This document shows positions 8,223 through 16,098 of a DNA stretch of 64,000 bases, in pieces. The position numbers and the translations under genes were made by a program. The notes beneath the pieces were generated by a model. That model did no database searches and was not told the origin of the DNA. It saw only the letters and a program-made list of their open reading frames with translations. The stretch covers positions 1 to 64,000 of the forward strand of contig JAKQHY010000211.1 in assembly GCA_029555965.1 (NCBI GenBank), given 5' to 3'. How positions within the stretch are numbered: position 1 is the stretch's first letter; each line of letters opens with the position of its first letter. The stretch comes from Chloroflexota bacterium (lineage in GTDB: Bacteria; Chloroflexota; Anaerolineae; B4-G1; SLSP01).

Positions 8223-8270
8223 AACGTAAAACGTGATGACTGCACAATCAAGTCATCACGTTTTACGTTT
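8222..8270. terminator. Bidirectional terminator hairpin between convergent genes
   Basis: A perfect 20-bp stem (8222-8241 with 8251-8270) and a 9-nt loop, made of AAACGT units with T-runs on both strands. It lies between the stop codons of thpR and the glycosyltransferase. Related AACGT-unit sequences occur at 22264-22319 and 38073-38141. Confidence 0.8.
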
Positions 8271-8287
8271 TGCGTTTTATAGCTTTG

Positions 8288-9385
8288 CTACATCACCTGC
8301 TGATAGACGCCCAACGTAATCCGCGCCGTTGCATCCCACCGGAAGCGCGTAGCCTGCTTCAGCCCGGCGGCGGATAGCTGCGCCCGCCAATCGGCGTCTT
8401 GGGCAATACGCCGGAAAGCATCGGCCAACGTGGCGGGGTCGTCCGGGTTGATGAGCACCCCCGCGTCCCCCACGACTTCTGGCAAACTGGCGCGGTCGGC
8501 GACGACGGCCGGCGTGCCGCACTGCATCGCCTCCAACGCCGGGAAGCCGAAGCCCTCGTAGAAAGACGGCATCGTCAGCAGCAGCGCCCCATTGTAAAGC
8601 GCCGTCAAATCGCCCGGCGGAACTTCCTCAATAAAACGCACCCACGCTTCCAGATGGAGGTGTTGCACCCGTGCGAAAATGTCATCGTAGAGCCAGCCGG
8701 GCCGCCCGGCAATGACCAACCGCTGCTTTTCCCCCGCCGCGTGGAGCAGCGCCAGCGCCTCCAACAGGCCGGGTAGATTCTTGCGCGGCTCCCACGTGCC
8801 AACAAACAGCACGTAGCCCGGTTCCAGCCCGTAGCGCGATAGGATCGCGCGCGTCTCAGTGTCCGGCAGCGGGCGGAATCCGTCCTCGGCGGCCAGATGC
8901 GCCACCGTCACCCGTTCCGACGGGACGTGGAGCAGGCGTTCCAGGTCGCGCTGTGTCGCGTAAGAGTCGGCCAGGATGGCGTCGGCGCGTGCGACGGCCC
9001 ACGCGATCTGCGCGTTGTAATAATGGCGGGCGTCGGCGGTGAGGTACTGCGGATAGTAGAGGAAATTCAAATCGTGAACGGTGATGACCATGCGGCGCGC
9101 ACCCCAGGTCGGGGGGATGAAATCGGTGGCGTGCCACACGTCGAGGCGCAACAGCGCCAGTTCCGCACCCAGCGTCCAGCGTTCCAGTCGGTGATGGGGC
9201 GGCGTCCAGGCGCGCCGGGCGCGCGTCCCCGGCGCGGCCAGCGGCTCGCGCTCGCGGCGGTGTGAGATGAGGGTGAGCGTCTGGGCGGGCAGCAGCGCCG
9301 CCAACGCCGGCGCTAGGCGGCGGGCGTAATTGGCAATGCCCCCCGGCGCGTAAGCGTGCAAGCGTAAGTCCAGACCGATGCGCAT
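8288..9385 (-). CDS. Glycosyltransferase, GT4 family (GT-B fold)
   Basis: Transfers a sugar from a nucleotide donor to a glycan or lipid-linked acceptor in the cytoplasm. The N-terminal half starts MRIGLDLR and contains the glycine-rich acceptor loop (APGGIANYARRL). The C-terminal donor domain has the EX7E motif inside EGFGFPALE and the usual LPEVVGDAGVLI stretch. I chose the ATG at 9385 over an upstream one at 9424 because family members begin with this strand; the protein is then 365 residues. It probably belongs with the RmlB/RmlC-type surface glycan genes elsewhere in the window. Donor and acceptor are unknown. Confidence 0.88.
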   Translation of the reverse strand: MRIGLDLRLHAYAPGGIANYARRLAPALAALLPAQTLTLISHRREREPLAAPGTRARRAWTPPHHRLERWTLGAELALLRLDVWHATDFIPPTWGARRMVITVHDLNFLYYPQYLTADARHYYNAQIAWAVARADAILADSYATQRDLERLLHVPSERVTVAHLAAEDGFRPLPDTETRAILSRYGLEPGYVLFVGTWEPRKNLPGLLEALALLHAAGEKQRLVIAGRPGWLYDDIFARVQHLHLEAWVRFIEEVPPGDLTALYNGALLLTMPSFYEGFGFPALEAMQCGTPAVVADRASLPEVVGDAGVLINPDDPATLADAFRRIAQDADWRAQLSAAGLKQATRFRWDATARITLGVYQQVM

Positions 9386-9468
9386 AGCGCCAGTGTACCA
9401 CAGAACAGGGGATTGCGCAGGCAAAGGGTCTTGTCAAATCTCTCTTTCGTGTTATACCAACCATAATC

Positions 9469-9670
9469 ATTTTGTCAGCAGATTGAGCAGATTAAGCAGA
9501 TTGTGGATAGGGTCAGGATTTACGCAAACCAGTGAAAATTTACCGCAGAGTACGCAGAGAGCGCAGAGATTTTTATAGGGTCTCAGCGGCCTCCGCGTGC
9601 TCTGGGTGCAAAGAACTGTCCTTCCGTAAGTCCTAATCTGCTCAATCTGCTTAATCTGCTGACAAAAGTT
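9469..9670. repeat. Nested inverted-repeat element containing repeat copy B
   Basis: Fills most of the 310-bp gap between two genes. Outer arms of about 33 bp (9469-9502 and 9635-9667), made of CAGATTNAG units, are nearly complementary. Inside is copy B of the CGCAGAG palindrome (9541-9612), whose centre is inverted relative to copy A at 801-877. The arms begin TTTTGTCAGC and end GCTGACAAAA. No open reading frame or transposase remnant. Confidence 0.75.
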
Positions 9671-9695
9671 GCATACCATCATCAAGGACTTGTGA

Positions 9696-10538
9696 ATGCC
9701 CGACCCGAATCGTGATTATTTGACGTTATTGCTCGATCAGTATTGGTTCGCGCCGCCGGTGGCGTTGTGGCGCGCGGTGGAATTGCGGACGCTGGCGGCC
9801 GAGACCTTCCCGCGCCCCCTCCTCGACCTGGGCTGCGGCGACGGCTTGATCGCCCAGGTGCTTTTCGCCGGAGAATCGCCGGACGTGGTGGGCTGCGACC
9901 CCTGGTGGGCGCAACTCCGGCAGGCGCCGCAATGCGGGCGATACGCGCATCTCCAACAGGCGTGGGGCGGCGCGCTGCCTTACCCCAACGCGCAGTTTGC
10001 CGGGGTGTTCAGCAACTCCGTGCTGGAGCACATCCCCGATCTCGCGCCGGTGCTGCGCGAGGCGGCCCGCGTGCTGCGGCCCGGCGGGCGCTTCATCGTC
10101 ACCGTGCCCAGCGACGCTTTCCGCCGCCTGTTGGCCGGCTATCGCCGTCGCGCCGCCGTCGGCGACTTCGCCGGCGCGGAAGCCTACGCCACAGCGGTGG
10201 ATCGCCGCCTGGAACATCACCGTTATCCCTCCCCAGCGGAATGGACGACGATGTTGCACGCCGTCGGCCTGCGCCTGACCCGCGCGCGCTACTACGTTCC
10301 CGCCGAAACAATGGAACTGTGGGATCGGGCCAACGGCGACTACGGCGTTTACGAGGATGGCAGGCCGTTCTACCGCTGGTTGGCGTCGCCGCGCCTGCGC
10401 CGATGGGGCTACCAACTGCTGCTGCGCCATTGGATCGTGCGGACGTTGGGGAAGCGTTGGCGGTGCGCCTACGAGTTGGACGTGCCGGCCGACGGCGTGG
10501 GAGGCGGTTTGTTGGTCGTGGCCGTCAAAGAGGGATGA
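9696..10538 (+). CDS. Class I SAM-dependent methyltransferase
   Basis: A 280-residue cytoplasmic methyltransferase. Motif I is LLDLGCGDG (about residues 43-51), the acidic strand-2 end is VVGCDP, and the motif IV/post-IV region reads SVLEHIPDLAPVLREA followed by VLRPGGRFIVTVP. This is the UbiE/Methyltransf_11 type often found in glycan or lipid modification clusters. The stop codon overlaps the start of the next gene (ATGATGA arrangement), so the two are translationally coupled. Substrate unknown. Confidence 0.88.
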   Translation: MPDPNRDYLTLLLDQYWFAPPVALWRAVELRTLAAETFPRPLLDLGCGDGLIAQVLFAGESPDVVGCDPWWAQLRQAPQCGRYAHLQQAWGGALPYPNAQFAGVFSNSVLEHIPDLAPVLREAARVLRPGGRFIVTVPSDAFRRLLAGYRRRAAVGDFAGAEAYATAVDRRLEHHRYPSPAEWTTMLHAVGLRLTRARYYVPAETMELWDRANGDYGVYEDGRPFYRWLASPRLRRWGYQLLLRHWIVRTLGKRWRCAYELDVPADGVGGGLLVVAVKEG

Positions 10539-11554
10539 TGCCTGCCCCGCTTGCGCCCGCGGAGTGGGAACAGTGGGATCGGCGCGTCGCGGGCCATCCC
10601 TTCGGTGCGATCCTCCAGACCAGCCGATGGGGGCAACATAAAGCCACGTTTGGGTGGGATTGGGAAATTGTGACGCCGGATGAGACGTGCGGCGCGCTGA
10701 TCCTGTACAAGTCCCTGCCGTTGAAGTTGGGGACGATCGCGTACGTCCCGCGCGGGCCGGTGGTGGATTGGGCCGACCGGGAACAGACGGCGGCATTGTT
10801 CACGGCGGTGCGCCGCGCGGCGCGCCGCAAGCGCGCCTGGGCGCTCTGGGTCGAGCCGCCATTGTGGGACACTGAGGAGAACCGGCAACGGCTGCACGTG
10901 CTGGAGTTGACGCCGACGCCGCGCACGATTCAGCCGCCGCGCACGATCCTGGTTAACATCGCTGGGGAAGAGGACACCGTGCTGGCGCGGATGAAATCCA
11001 AGACCCGCTACAACATCCGCCTGGCGGAGCGCAAAGGGGTGACGGTGCGCTCCGGCGGGATGAACGATGTCGCGGCCTTCCACGCGCTGATGGTGGAGAC
11101 CGGCGCGCGGGACGGCTTCGGCGTCCACAGCGCCGAGTATTTCCACCGCGCGTTGGAGCTGTTTTTGCCGGTAGATCAGGCGACGCTGCTGCTGGCAGAA
11201 GTGGACGGCGAGCTGGTCGCCGGGCTGATGGCATTTGCCCTGGGTCAGACGGCCTGGTATTTCTACGGCGCATCGTCAAACCATCACCGTGAGAAAATGC
11301 CAACCTACGCCGTGCAGTGGGCCGCCGTCCGCTGGGCCAAAGCACACGGCTGCACATGCTACGATTTGTGGGGCATCCCCGACGCGGACGAGGCCGAGCT
11401 AGAGGCGCAATTCGCCGCGCGCGAGGATGGCCTGTGGGGCGTCTATCGCTTCAAACGGGGCTTCGGCGGGCAGGTGACGCGCTACGTGGGCCTGTGGGAA
11501 CAATCGCTCAACCCGCTGTATCCGCTGGCAATTCACCTCCGCCCAGGCTTATGA
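10535..11554 (+). CDS. FemAB-like GNAT-fold aminoacyl/acyl transferase
   Basis: About 339 residues related to lipid II:glycine glycyltransferase (FemAB) and BioF2-like double-GNAT proteins, which use aminoacyl-tRNA or acyl donors to build peptidoglycan cross-bridges or modify surface polymers. Diagnostic stretches are QTSRWGQHKATFGW near the N-terminus, LARMKSKTRYNIRLAERKGV mid-protein and YDLWGIPDA followed by VYRFKRGFGG near the end. The start is at 10535 or the adjacent ATG at 10538, overlapping the methyltransferase stop by 4 or 1 bp. Followed by a MITE-like element. The transferred group cannot be deduced. Confidence 0.85.
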   Translation: MMPAPLAPAEWEQWDRRVAGHPFGAILQTSRWGQHKATFGWDWEIVTPDETCGALILYKSLPLKLGTIAYVPRGPVVDWADREQTAALFTAVRRAARRKRAWALWVEPPLWDTEENRQRLHVLELTPTPRTIQPPRTILVNIAGEEDTVLARMKSKTRYNIRLAERKGVTVRSGGMNDVAAFHALMVETGARDGFGVHSAEYFHRALELFLPVDQATLLLAEVDGELVAGLMAFALGQTAWYFYGASSNHHREKMPTYAVQWAAVRWAKAHGCTCYDLWGIPDADEAELEAQFAAREDGLWGVYRFKRGFGGQVTRYVGLWEQSLNPLYPLAIHLRPGL

Positions 11555-11558
11555 CTTA

Positions 11559-11733
11559 GAATCTATCCGAAAATTCGTTTTGGCCCGTGATTTGCGCCTA
11601 AAGGCGCGGTTGAGGGGGGTATTTTTTCGTGGGCGGGCTGCGCCCGCCCACGAAAAAATACCTTCCCAAAAGCGGCTTCAGCCGCAACGTTCGGCCTGGC
11701 GGCGCATCGTCGCTATAATTTTCGGATAGGTTC
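11559..11733. mobile_element. MITE-like element with 17-bp terminal inverted repeats and TTA duplication
   Basis: Termini GAATCTATCCGAAAATT (11559-11575) and AATTTTCGGATAGGTTC (11717-11733) are inverted repeats with one mismatch, and each end is flanked by TTA (11556-11558 and 11734-11736). The interior has no coding capacity and holds a GCGCC/GGCGC hairpin (11594-11607), a perfect 21-bp inverted repeat around TGC (11618-11662) and a GCGGCTTCAGCCGC hairpin shared with the elements near 2.9 and 4.7 kb. Size and a 3-bp TNA duplication suit an IS5-group-mobilised MITE; that assignment is inference. Confidence 0.65.
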
Positions 11734-11739
11734 TTAATC

Positions 11740-11803
11740 CGTAACTCGTAATTCGTAATTCGTAATTCGCCATTCGCTATTTGCCATTCGCCATTCGCTA
11801 TTT
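11740..11803. repeat. Tandem AATTCGT / CATTCGC low-complexity repeat
   Basis: Short repeats of CGTAATT and CGCCATT/CGCTATT, directly after the MITE-like element and before the RmlC ribosome-binding site. The same CCATTCGC units recur upstream of cheA (58.63-58.71 kb). Confidence 0.7.
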
Positions 11804-11817
11804 CTAAGGGGAAAACT

Positions 11818-12369
11818 ATGCCATTTACATTCACTCGTTTGATAATTCCAGAAGTGCTGCTCATCACGCCGCGCGTGTTTGACGACGAGCGGGGGTTTTT
11901 CTTGGAGACGTATCGTCAATCGGACTTTATGGAGATGGGGGTGCCGCCGTTTGTGCAGGGCAACCATTCTCACTCGGCGCGGGGGGTTCTGCGGGGACTG
12001 CATTATCAAAAGCCGCCGCTGGCGCAGGGGAAACTGGTCACGGTGATTGCCGGCGAGGTGTTCGATGTGGCCGTGGACATCCGCCGTGGCTCTGCGACTT
12101 ACGGGCAGTGGGTGGGCGAGACGCTTTCGGAGGCCAACCATCGGTTGCTGTACATCCCGCCGGGATTTGCGCACGGTTTCTGCGTTCTGAGCGACGAAGC
12201 GGACATTTTCTACCAGGTCACGGCGGAGTATTCTCACTCGCACGACCGGGGCATCCTCTGGAACGACCCGGACATTGGCGTCGCGTGGCCGATTGCCGCG
12301 CCATTGCTCTCCGCCAAAGACAGCCGCCAACCCCGGCTGCAAGACGCAGACAACGATTTCGTTTACTGA
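11818..12369 (+). CDS. rfbC: dTDP-4-dehydrorhamnose 3,5-epimerase
   Basis: Third step of dTDP-L-rhamnose synthesis: epimerises dTDP-4-keto-6-deoxyglucose at C3 and C5. The 183-residue cupin shows the family signatures RGVLRGLHYQ (catalytic His), DVAVDIRRGS, YIPPGFAHGFCVLSD and FYQVTAEYS (the catalytic acid Tyr region), plus the ILWNDPDIGVAWP closing motif. AAGGGGAAAACT precedes the ATG. The matching 4,6-dehydratase (RmlB) is 30 kb away at 41.8-42.9 kb; RmlA and RmlD were not found here. Confidence 0.95.
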   Translation: MPFTFTRLIIPEVLLITPRVFDDERGFFLETYRQSDFMEMGVPPFVQGNHSHSARGVLRGLHYQKPPLAQGKLVTVIAGEVFDVAVDIRRGSATYGQWVGETLSEANHRLLYIPPGFAHGFCVLSDEADIFYQVTAEYSHSHDRGILWNDPDIGVAWPIAAPLLSAKDSRQPRLQDADNDFVY

Positions 12370-12382
12370 TGGCGATCTGGTG

Positions 12383-12440
12383 GTCAACGGATTGAACGGA
12401 TTTTAACGGATTTTTCCGTTCAACCCGTTGAATCCGTGAG
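12383..12440. repeat. Imperfect palindrome of AACGGATTN units, second copy
   Basis: GTCAACGGATTGAACGG paired imperfectly with CCGTTGAATCCGTGAG. Same family as 3365-3426. It lies immediately upstream of the hydrolase ribosome-binding site. Confidence 0.65.
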
Positions 12441-12451
12441 AAGGAGGCCGT

Positions 12452-13413
12452 ATGGGATATGTGCTTGTGTTACTCGTGGTAGCCGCGTTGTTGCTGGCGG
12501 CGGGATGGCGGTTTTCCAACATCATCATTTATCCCAAGACGTGGACGCCGGAGGAGGTCTACGCCAGGGAACTTGAGGCGCAGCGCTTTGACCCGGCGGT
12601 GTTCGCCGGTTGGCCGAAAGAAGAGGTGCGCATCCGCTCTCCCTACGGTTACGAGTTGTTTGGGCTGTATATTCCGCAGGATCACGCCAGCAAGACGGTC
12701 ATTATCGTCCACGGGATCACTGTCAACCACAATGCCTCGATTAAATATGCCCAGGTTTTTCGTCGCCTGGGATTCAACATGCTGCTGATCGATCATCGCA
12801 ATCACGGGCGCAGCGGCGGTCACAACACCACGTTTGGTTTCTACGAAAAGTACGATCTCAAGGCTTGGGTGGACTGGGTATTCGCGCGAGCCGGGGCAGA
12901 GCGATTCAGCGCAGAGTGCGTGGTGGGGACGCATGGCGAGTCGCTGGGGCGGCGACGGTGCTGCTGCACGCGGCAATAGATTCGCGGCTGGCCTTTGTCA
13001 TCGCCGATTGCCCCTACGCCAACGCTGCCGACGAATTTGCGTACCGACTCAAGGTAGAATACCATTTGCCGCGCTTCCCGCTGCTGCCGGTCGCCAGCCT
13101 GATCAGCAAGCTACGCACCGGCTTCGCTTTTGGGGATGCGGTCCCTCTCAAGACCATCGGGCAGGTGACGGCGCCAGTGTTCTTCATTCACGGGCAAGCG
13201 GACGATTACATCCCGCCGGAAGCCAGCGTGGCGCTGCACGCCTCCAAGCCGGGGCAGAAGCAGCTCTATCTCGCGCCGGGCGCGGGCCACGCCGAAGCCC
13301 TGGTGAGCAATCCGGCCGTCTATGAAGCGCAGGTGCGGGAGTTTTTGGCAGAGGTGCTGCCGGTAGAACGAACGGAAATCAGTGATCGGAAAGCGGTCAT
13401 TGGAAATCAGTGA
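12452..13413 (+). pseudogene. Alpha/beta hydrolase with a -1 frameshift
   Basis: An N-terminal membrane helix (residues 1-22) leads into an alpha/beta hydrolase of the peptidase S9/BAAT-like type. The first 165 or so residues are read from 12452 and include VIIVHGITVNHN (oxyanion side) and the nucleophile elbow HGESLG. Just after the elbow, at a GGGG run (12946-12949), the frame is lost. The rest continues in the -1 frame as AATVLLHAA and carries the acid (QADDYIP) and the catalytic His (GAGHAEAL). One extra G would give GESLGAATVLL and a complete enzyme of about 320 residues. Either a sequencing indel or a recent mutation. The last few residues are encoded by the following repeat. Confidence 0.85.
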
Positions 13414-13492
13414 CGAGTGACGAGTGACCAATTACCGATTTCCAGTTACCGATTTCCAGTTTCCTATCTCCTATCTCCTATTTCGCATTTCC
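13414..13492. repeat. GACGAGT / TTTCCAGTTACCGA / CTATCTC tandem repeats
   Basis: Low-complexity tandem units fill the gap between the hydrolase and the convergent lipoprotein. They reach into the 3' end of the hydrolase (about 13376 onward), where they code its terminal residues. Confidence 0.65.
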
Positions 13493-14647
13493 TCACGGCC
13501 AGTAACTCACCGGCCATTCTTCCAGTAACGTCGCTGTCGCATCACCGAGCCGCCAGCCGTCGGCGGTGTTCTGCGTGTCCCACTCGACGTTCCATAGGCG
13601 ACCGACGATGACTCCACCCCGATTGTCCCACGCTGTGACCATGGCCGACACGCGCGCGCTCGTCTCGGTGACGGTGTCGGGAATTGTGTGCGCGTCCCCC
13701 ACGCTGACACGGGCGGTCGTTGCATACCCCAAAGCCCAGGCGTCGTAATCGCGGCCGGCTCGTGGGAGCAGCAAGGCGTAAGCGCCGGGCAAGTCGCGGT
13801 CGTTCAAGGCCAGGTAAAACGCAATCACGGCGTATTGGGGTTTGTGGGTGGGATAGCTGTGCGGACGCTCCAGGGCATACCAGCCATAGCGATCCGAAGT
13901 CCAGCCGTAAGCGCCCTCTTTCCAGGTGTAGATGACGTGCCAGGTCAGGCTCGGCGCAGCCTGATCGCGGTAGCCTTCCCAAATTTCCCATTCCAAATCG
14001 CCGTCGGCATCCATAAACTGCACACCCGCGTCGCCGGAAAAGCGCCCCAGCCGCCGGTAGCCGGTCCCATCCCAGGAAAATAGATGCAACTGCGTCTCAT
14101 TCTTGTCGGCGTGCCCGAAGATGGCGATGTCCGGCATGCCGTCCACGTTGACGTCGCGGACTTCGACCTCGCAGGTGGCGTACTGACCGAGGCCCACGTC
14201 GGGAACGCCGACCTTGGGGAAGGCCGGTTCCAGCCAGTAGGCGGCTTCGCCGTCCAGCACGAACGCGCTCAGACGGGAAGGCGCGCCCGCTTGATGCGTC
14301 AGGGCCAGCCATTCCGGCGCGCCGTCAGCGTCGGTGTCCTCGTAGCGGAGGCACAGCAGCGGCGTCTCCCCGGCGACGGCGCGGACGCGCGCCAGTCCGG
14401 CATCCGCCGAGGTCAGGAGCAGCGCGGGATCAGGCGTGGGCAGCGGCGTGGGCGTGGGGGTGAGCGTGGGCGTGGGAGGAAGTGTCGGGGTGGGGGTGTT
14501 GGTGGGCGGAGACGTCGTCGCGGTAGGTGGAGGCAACGTGGCGGTGGCGCGGAGCGGGGTGGGCGCCAGCTCGCTTGTGCAGCCGGCCAGCAACACTAAC
14601 GTCAGCAACAACATGCTTCCTCTTTGGGTGATCTCAGAAATTTGCAT
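13493..14647 (-). CDS. Secreted lipoprotein with Thr-Pro linker and DxDxDG repeats
   Basis: Starting at the ATG at 14647 (AGGGGT ribosome-binding site) the protein has a short signal peptide ending in the lipobox LLAGC (Cys23). About 45 residues of Thr/Pro repeats (TPTPTLPPTPT) form an extracellular stalk. The remaining 310 residues include YEDTDADGAPEW, VRDVNVDGMPDI and MDADGDLEWE, which look like FG-GAP/VCBS-style calcium loops of a propeller. The later part (RPHSYPTHKPQYAV onward) is unassigned. Function unknown; location outside the membrane is well supported. It follows the frameshifted hydrolase tail-to-tail. Confidence 0.8.
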   Translation of the reverse strand: MQISEITQRGSMLLLTLVLLAGCTSELAPTPLRATATLPPPTATTSPPTNTPTPTLPPTPTLTPTPTPLPTPDPALLLTSADAGLARVRAVAGETPLLCLRYEDTDADGAPEWLALTHQAGAPSRLSAFVLDGEAAYWLEPAFPKVGVPDVGLGQYATCEVEVRDVNVDGMPDIAIFGHADKNETQLHLFSWDGTGYRRLGRFSGDAGVQFMDADGDLEWEIWEGYRDQAAPSLTWHVIYTWKEGAYGWTSDRYGWYALERPHSYPTHKPQYAVIAFYLALNDRDLPGAYALLLPRAGRDYDAWALGYATTARVSVGDAHTIPDTVTETSARVSAMVTAWDNRGGVIVGRLWNVEWDTQNTADGWRLGDATATLLEEWPVSYWP

Positions 14648-14774
14648 AGGGTACCCCTGTGTGCTAAGAACGGGTATTGAGGAAAATTTACAGGACATGG
14701 ATGAACGCGGATTGGACATGGATTTTTAATTTAATTTATCGGTTCCATGTTTTCCGTGTTCTTCCATGTCCTAT

Positions 14775-15983
14775 TTAAAACTCTGCGCCCAGATAGTTCA
14801 GCGCGATTCCGGTTGCTTTGCCGATGAGCCACCGCTCCCAGCGTTCCAGCGCATCTTCGAGGCGGTCTTCCGGCTGCGTCAGTGCGATGCGCACGAATCC
14901 CTCGCCGTGCGCGCCAAAGAGGGTGCCAGGGGCCAGCGAGACGCCGGTTTCGGCCAGCAGTGTCTCCGTAAACGTAAGACTGTCGGCAAAGTTGGGCGGG
15001 ATTTCGCCCCAGATGTAGAGGGTGGCGGCGTAGGGGGCGTACCAGAGCCGCATCCGATCCAACACACGGGTGACGAGGGAGCGCCGCCGTTGGTAGACGG
15101 CGTTGCGCTCGGCGATCCACTCTGGCCGCAGGTTGAGGGCTATGATGGCCGCTTCTTGCACCGGGAGGAAGAGGCCGCTGTCGGCGTTGGCCTTGAGCTG
15201 TGTTAGCGCGCCAATGGCTGTCGCGTTGCCAACGGCCATCCCTACCCGCCAGCCAGCCATGTTTGCCAGCTTGGAAAGCGAGTTGAGTTCCAACGCAACG
15301 TCTTTAGCTCCCGGCACTTGCAGGATGCTGGGGGCGTCGAGGCCGATCCAGTTGACGTCCGCGTAGGGATTGTCGTGGACGAGCAGCAGGTCGTGACGAC
15401 GCGCAAAGGCGACAGCGTCGGTAAAAAAGTCGAGGTCGGCCAGAGCGCCGGTGGGGTTATTGGGATAATTCAACCAGAGGATGCGCGCGCGGCGCAGGAC
15501 ATCCGCCGGGATTGCGGCAAAATTGGGGAGGAAGTGGTTTTCGCGCAGCAGGGGCAGGGGATATGACTCGCCCCCGGCCAACAACGTGGCGCTGCGATAG
15601 GTGGGGTAGCCGGGATCGGGCACGAGCGCCACGTCGCTGGGATTGATGACCGCCTGGCTTACGTAGTAGATGCCCTCTTTGGCGCCAAGTAGGGGCAGAA
15701 TTTCCGTTGCGGGATCGAGGGAGACGCCAAAGCGCCGGGCGTAGTAGGCGGCGATGCCCTGTCGGAAGGCCGTTTGCCCGGAATCGCCGGGGTAGCCATG
15801 CGCGTCGGAACGGCCGGCTGCGCGGGTCAACGCAGCCACAACTTTGGGATCGGGGGGCAGGTCCGGGCAGTCAAGGTCCAGACGGATCACGTCGTGCCCT
15901 TGCGCTTCCGCCAAGCGCACTTTTTGCTCCAGTTCGGCAAAGAGATAGGTCGGCAAATCTTTCACACGTTGGGCAATTTTCAT
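14775..15983 (-). CDS. Class I/II aminotransferase, LL-diaminopimelate aminotransferase-like
   Basis: A 402-residue fold-type I PLP enzyme. Signatures: LLGAKEGIYYVSQAV, LNYPNNPTGA (Asn that contacts PLP), VHDNPYADV (Asp/Tyr that contact the pyridine ring), the Schiff-base lysine in NSLSKLANMAGWRVG and FVRIAL near the C-terminus. The pattern fits the DapL/ALD1-like branch, which makes LL-diaminopimelate for lysine and peptidoglycan in many Chloroflexota, but an alanine or aromatic aminotransferase is not excluded. The start at 15983 (MKIAQRVKDLP) matches relatives; upstream in-frame codons are leader DNA with a hairpin. Confidence 0.85.
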   Translation of the reverse strand: MKIAQRVKDLPTYLFAELEQKVRLAEAQGHDVIRLDLDCPDLPPDPKVVAALTRAAGRSDAHGYPGDSGQTAFRQGIAAYYARRFGVSLDPATEILPLLGAKEGIYYVSQAVINPSDVALVPDPGYPTYRSATLLAGGESYPLPLLRENHFLPNFAAIPADVLRRARILWLNYPNNPTGALADLDFFTDAVAFARRHDLLLVHDNPYADVNWIGLDAPSILQVPGAKDVALELNSLSKLANMAGWRVGMAVGNATAIGALTQLKANADSGLFLPVQEAAIIALNLRPEWIAERNAVYQRRRSLVTRVLDRMRLWYAPYAATLYIWGEIPPNFADSLTFTETLLAETGVSLAPGTLFGAHGEGFVRIALTQPEDRLEDALERWERWLIGKATGIALNYLGAEF

Positions 15984-16030
15984 GGGGGCATTCCTCAAAA
16001 AGGGGGGATTTTCGTCTGTACAACAAAAGC

Positions 16031-16062
16031 GGGGCGTCTGGCCTGGATTGACCGGACGCCCC
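16031..16062 (-). terminator. Probable terminator/attenuator between the surface protein and aminotransferase
   Basis: On the minus strand, GGGGCGTCCGG pairs with CTGGCGTCCCC-type sequence (11-bp stem with one wobble at 16031-16041/16052-16062) and is followed by GCTTTTGTTG. It separates the gene ending at 16099 from the aminotransferase start at 15983. Confidence 0.6.
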
Positions 16063-16098
16063 GTGTGGATAGCTACAATCATCCCAACGGGTAGCGGC

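Noticed and set aside
9743-10534. N-terminal extension of the FemAB-like frame
   Set aside because: Lies entirely over the methyltransferase in another frame and is Arg/Ala-rich; the ATG pair at 10535/10538 overlaps the methyltransferase stop as in coupled genes.
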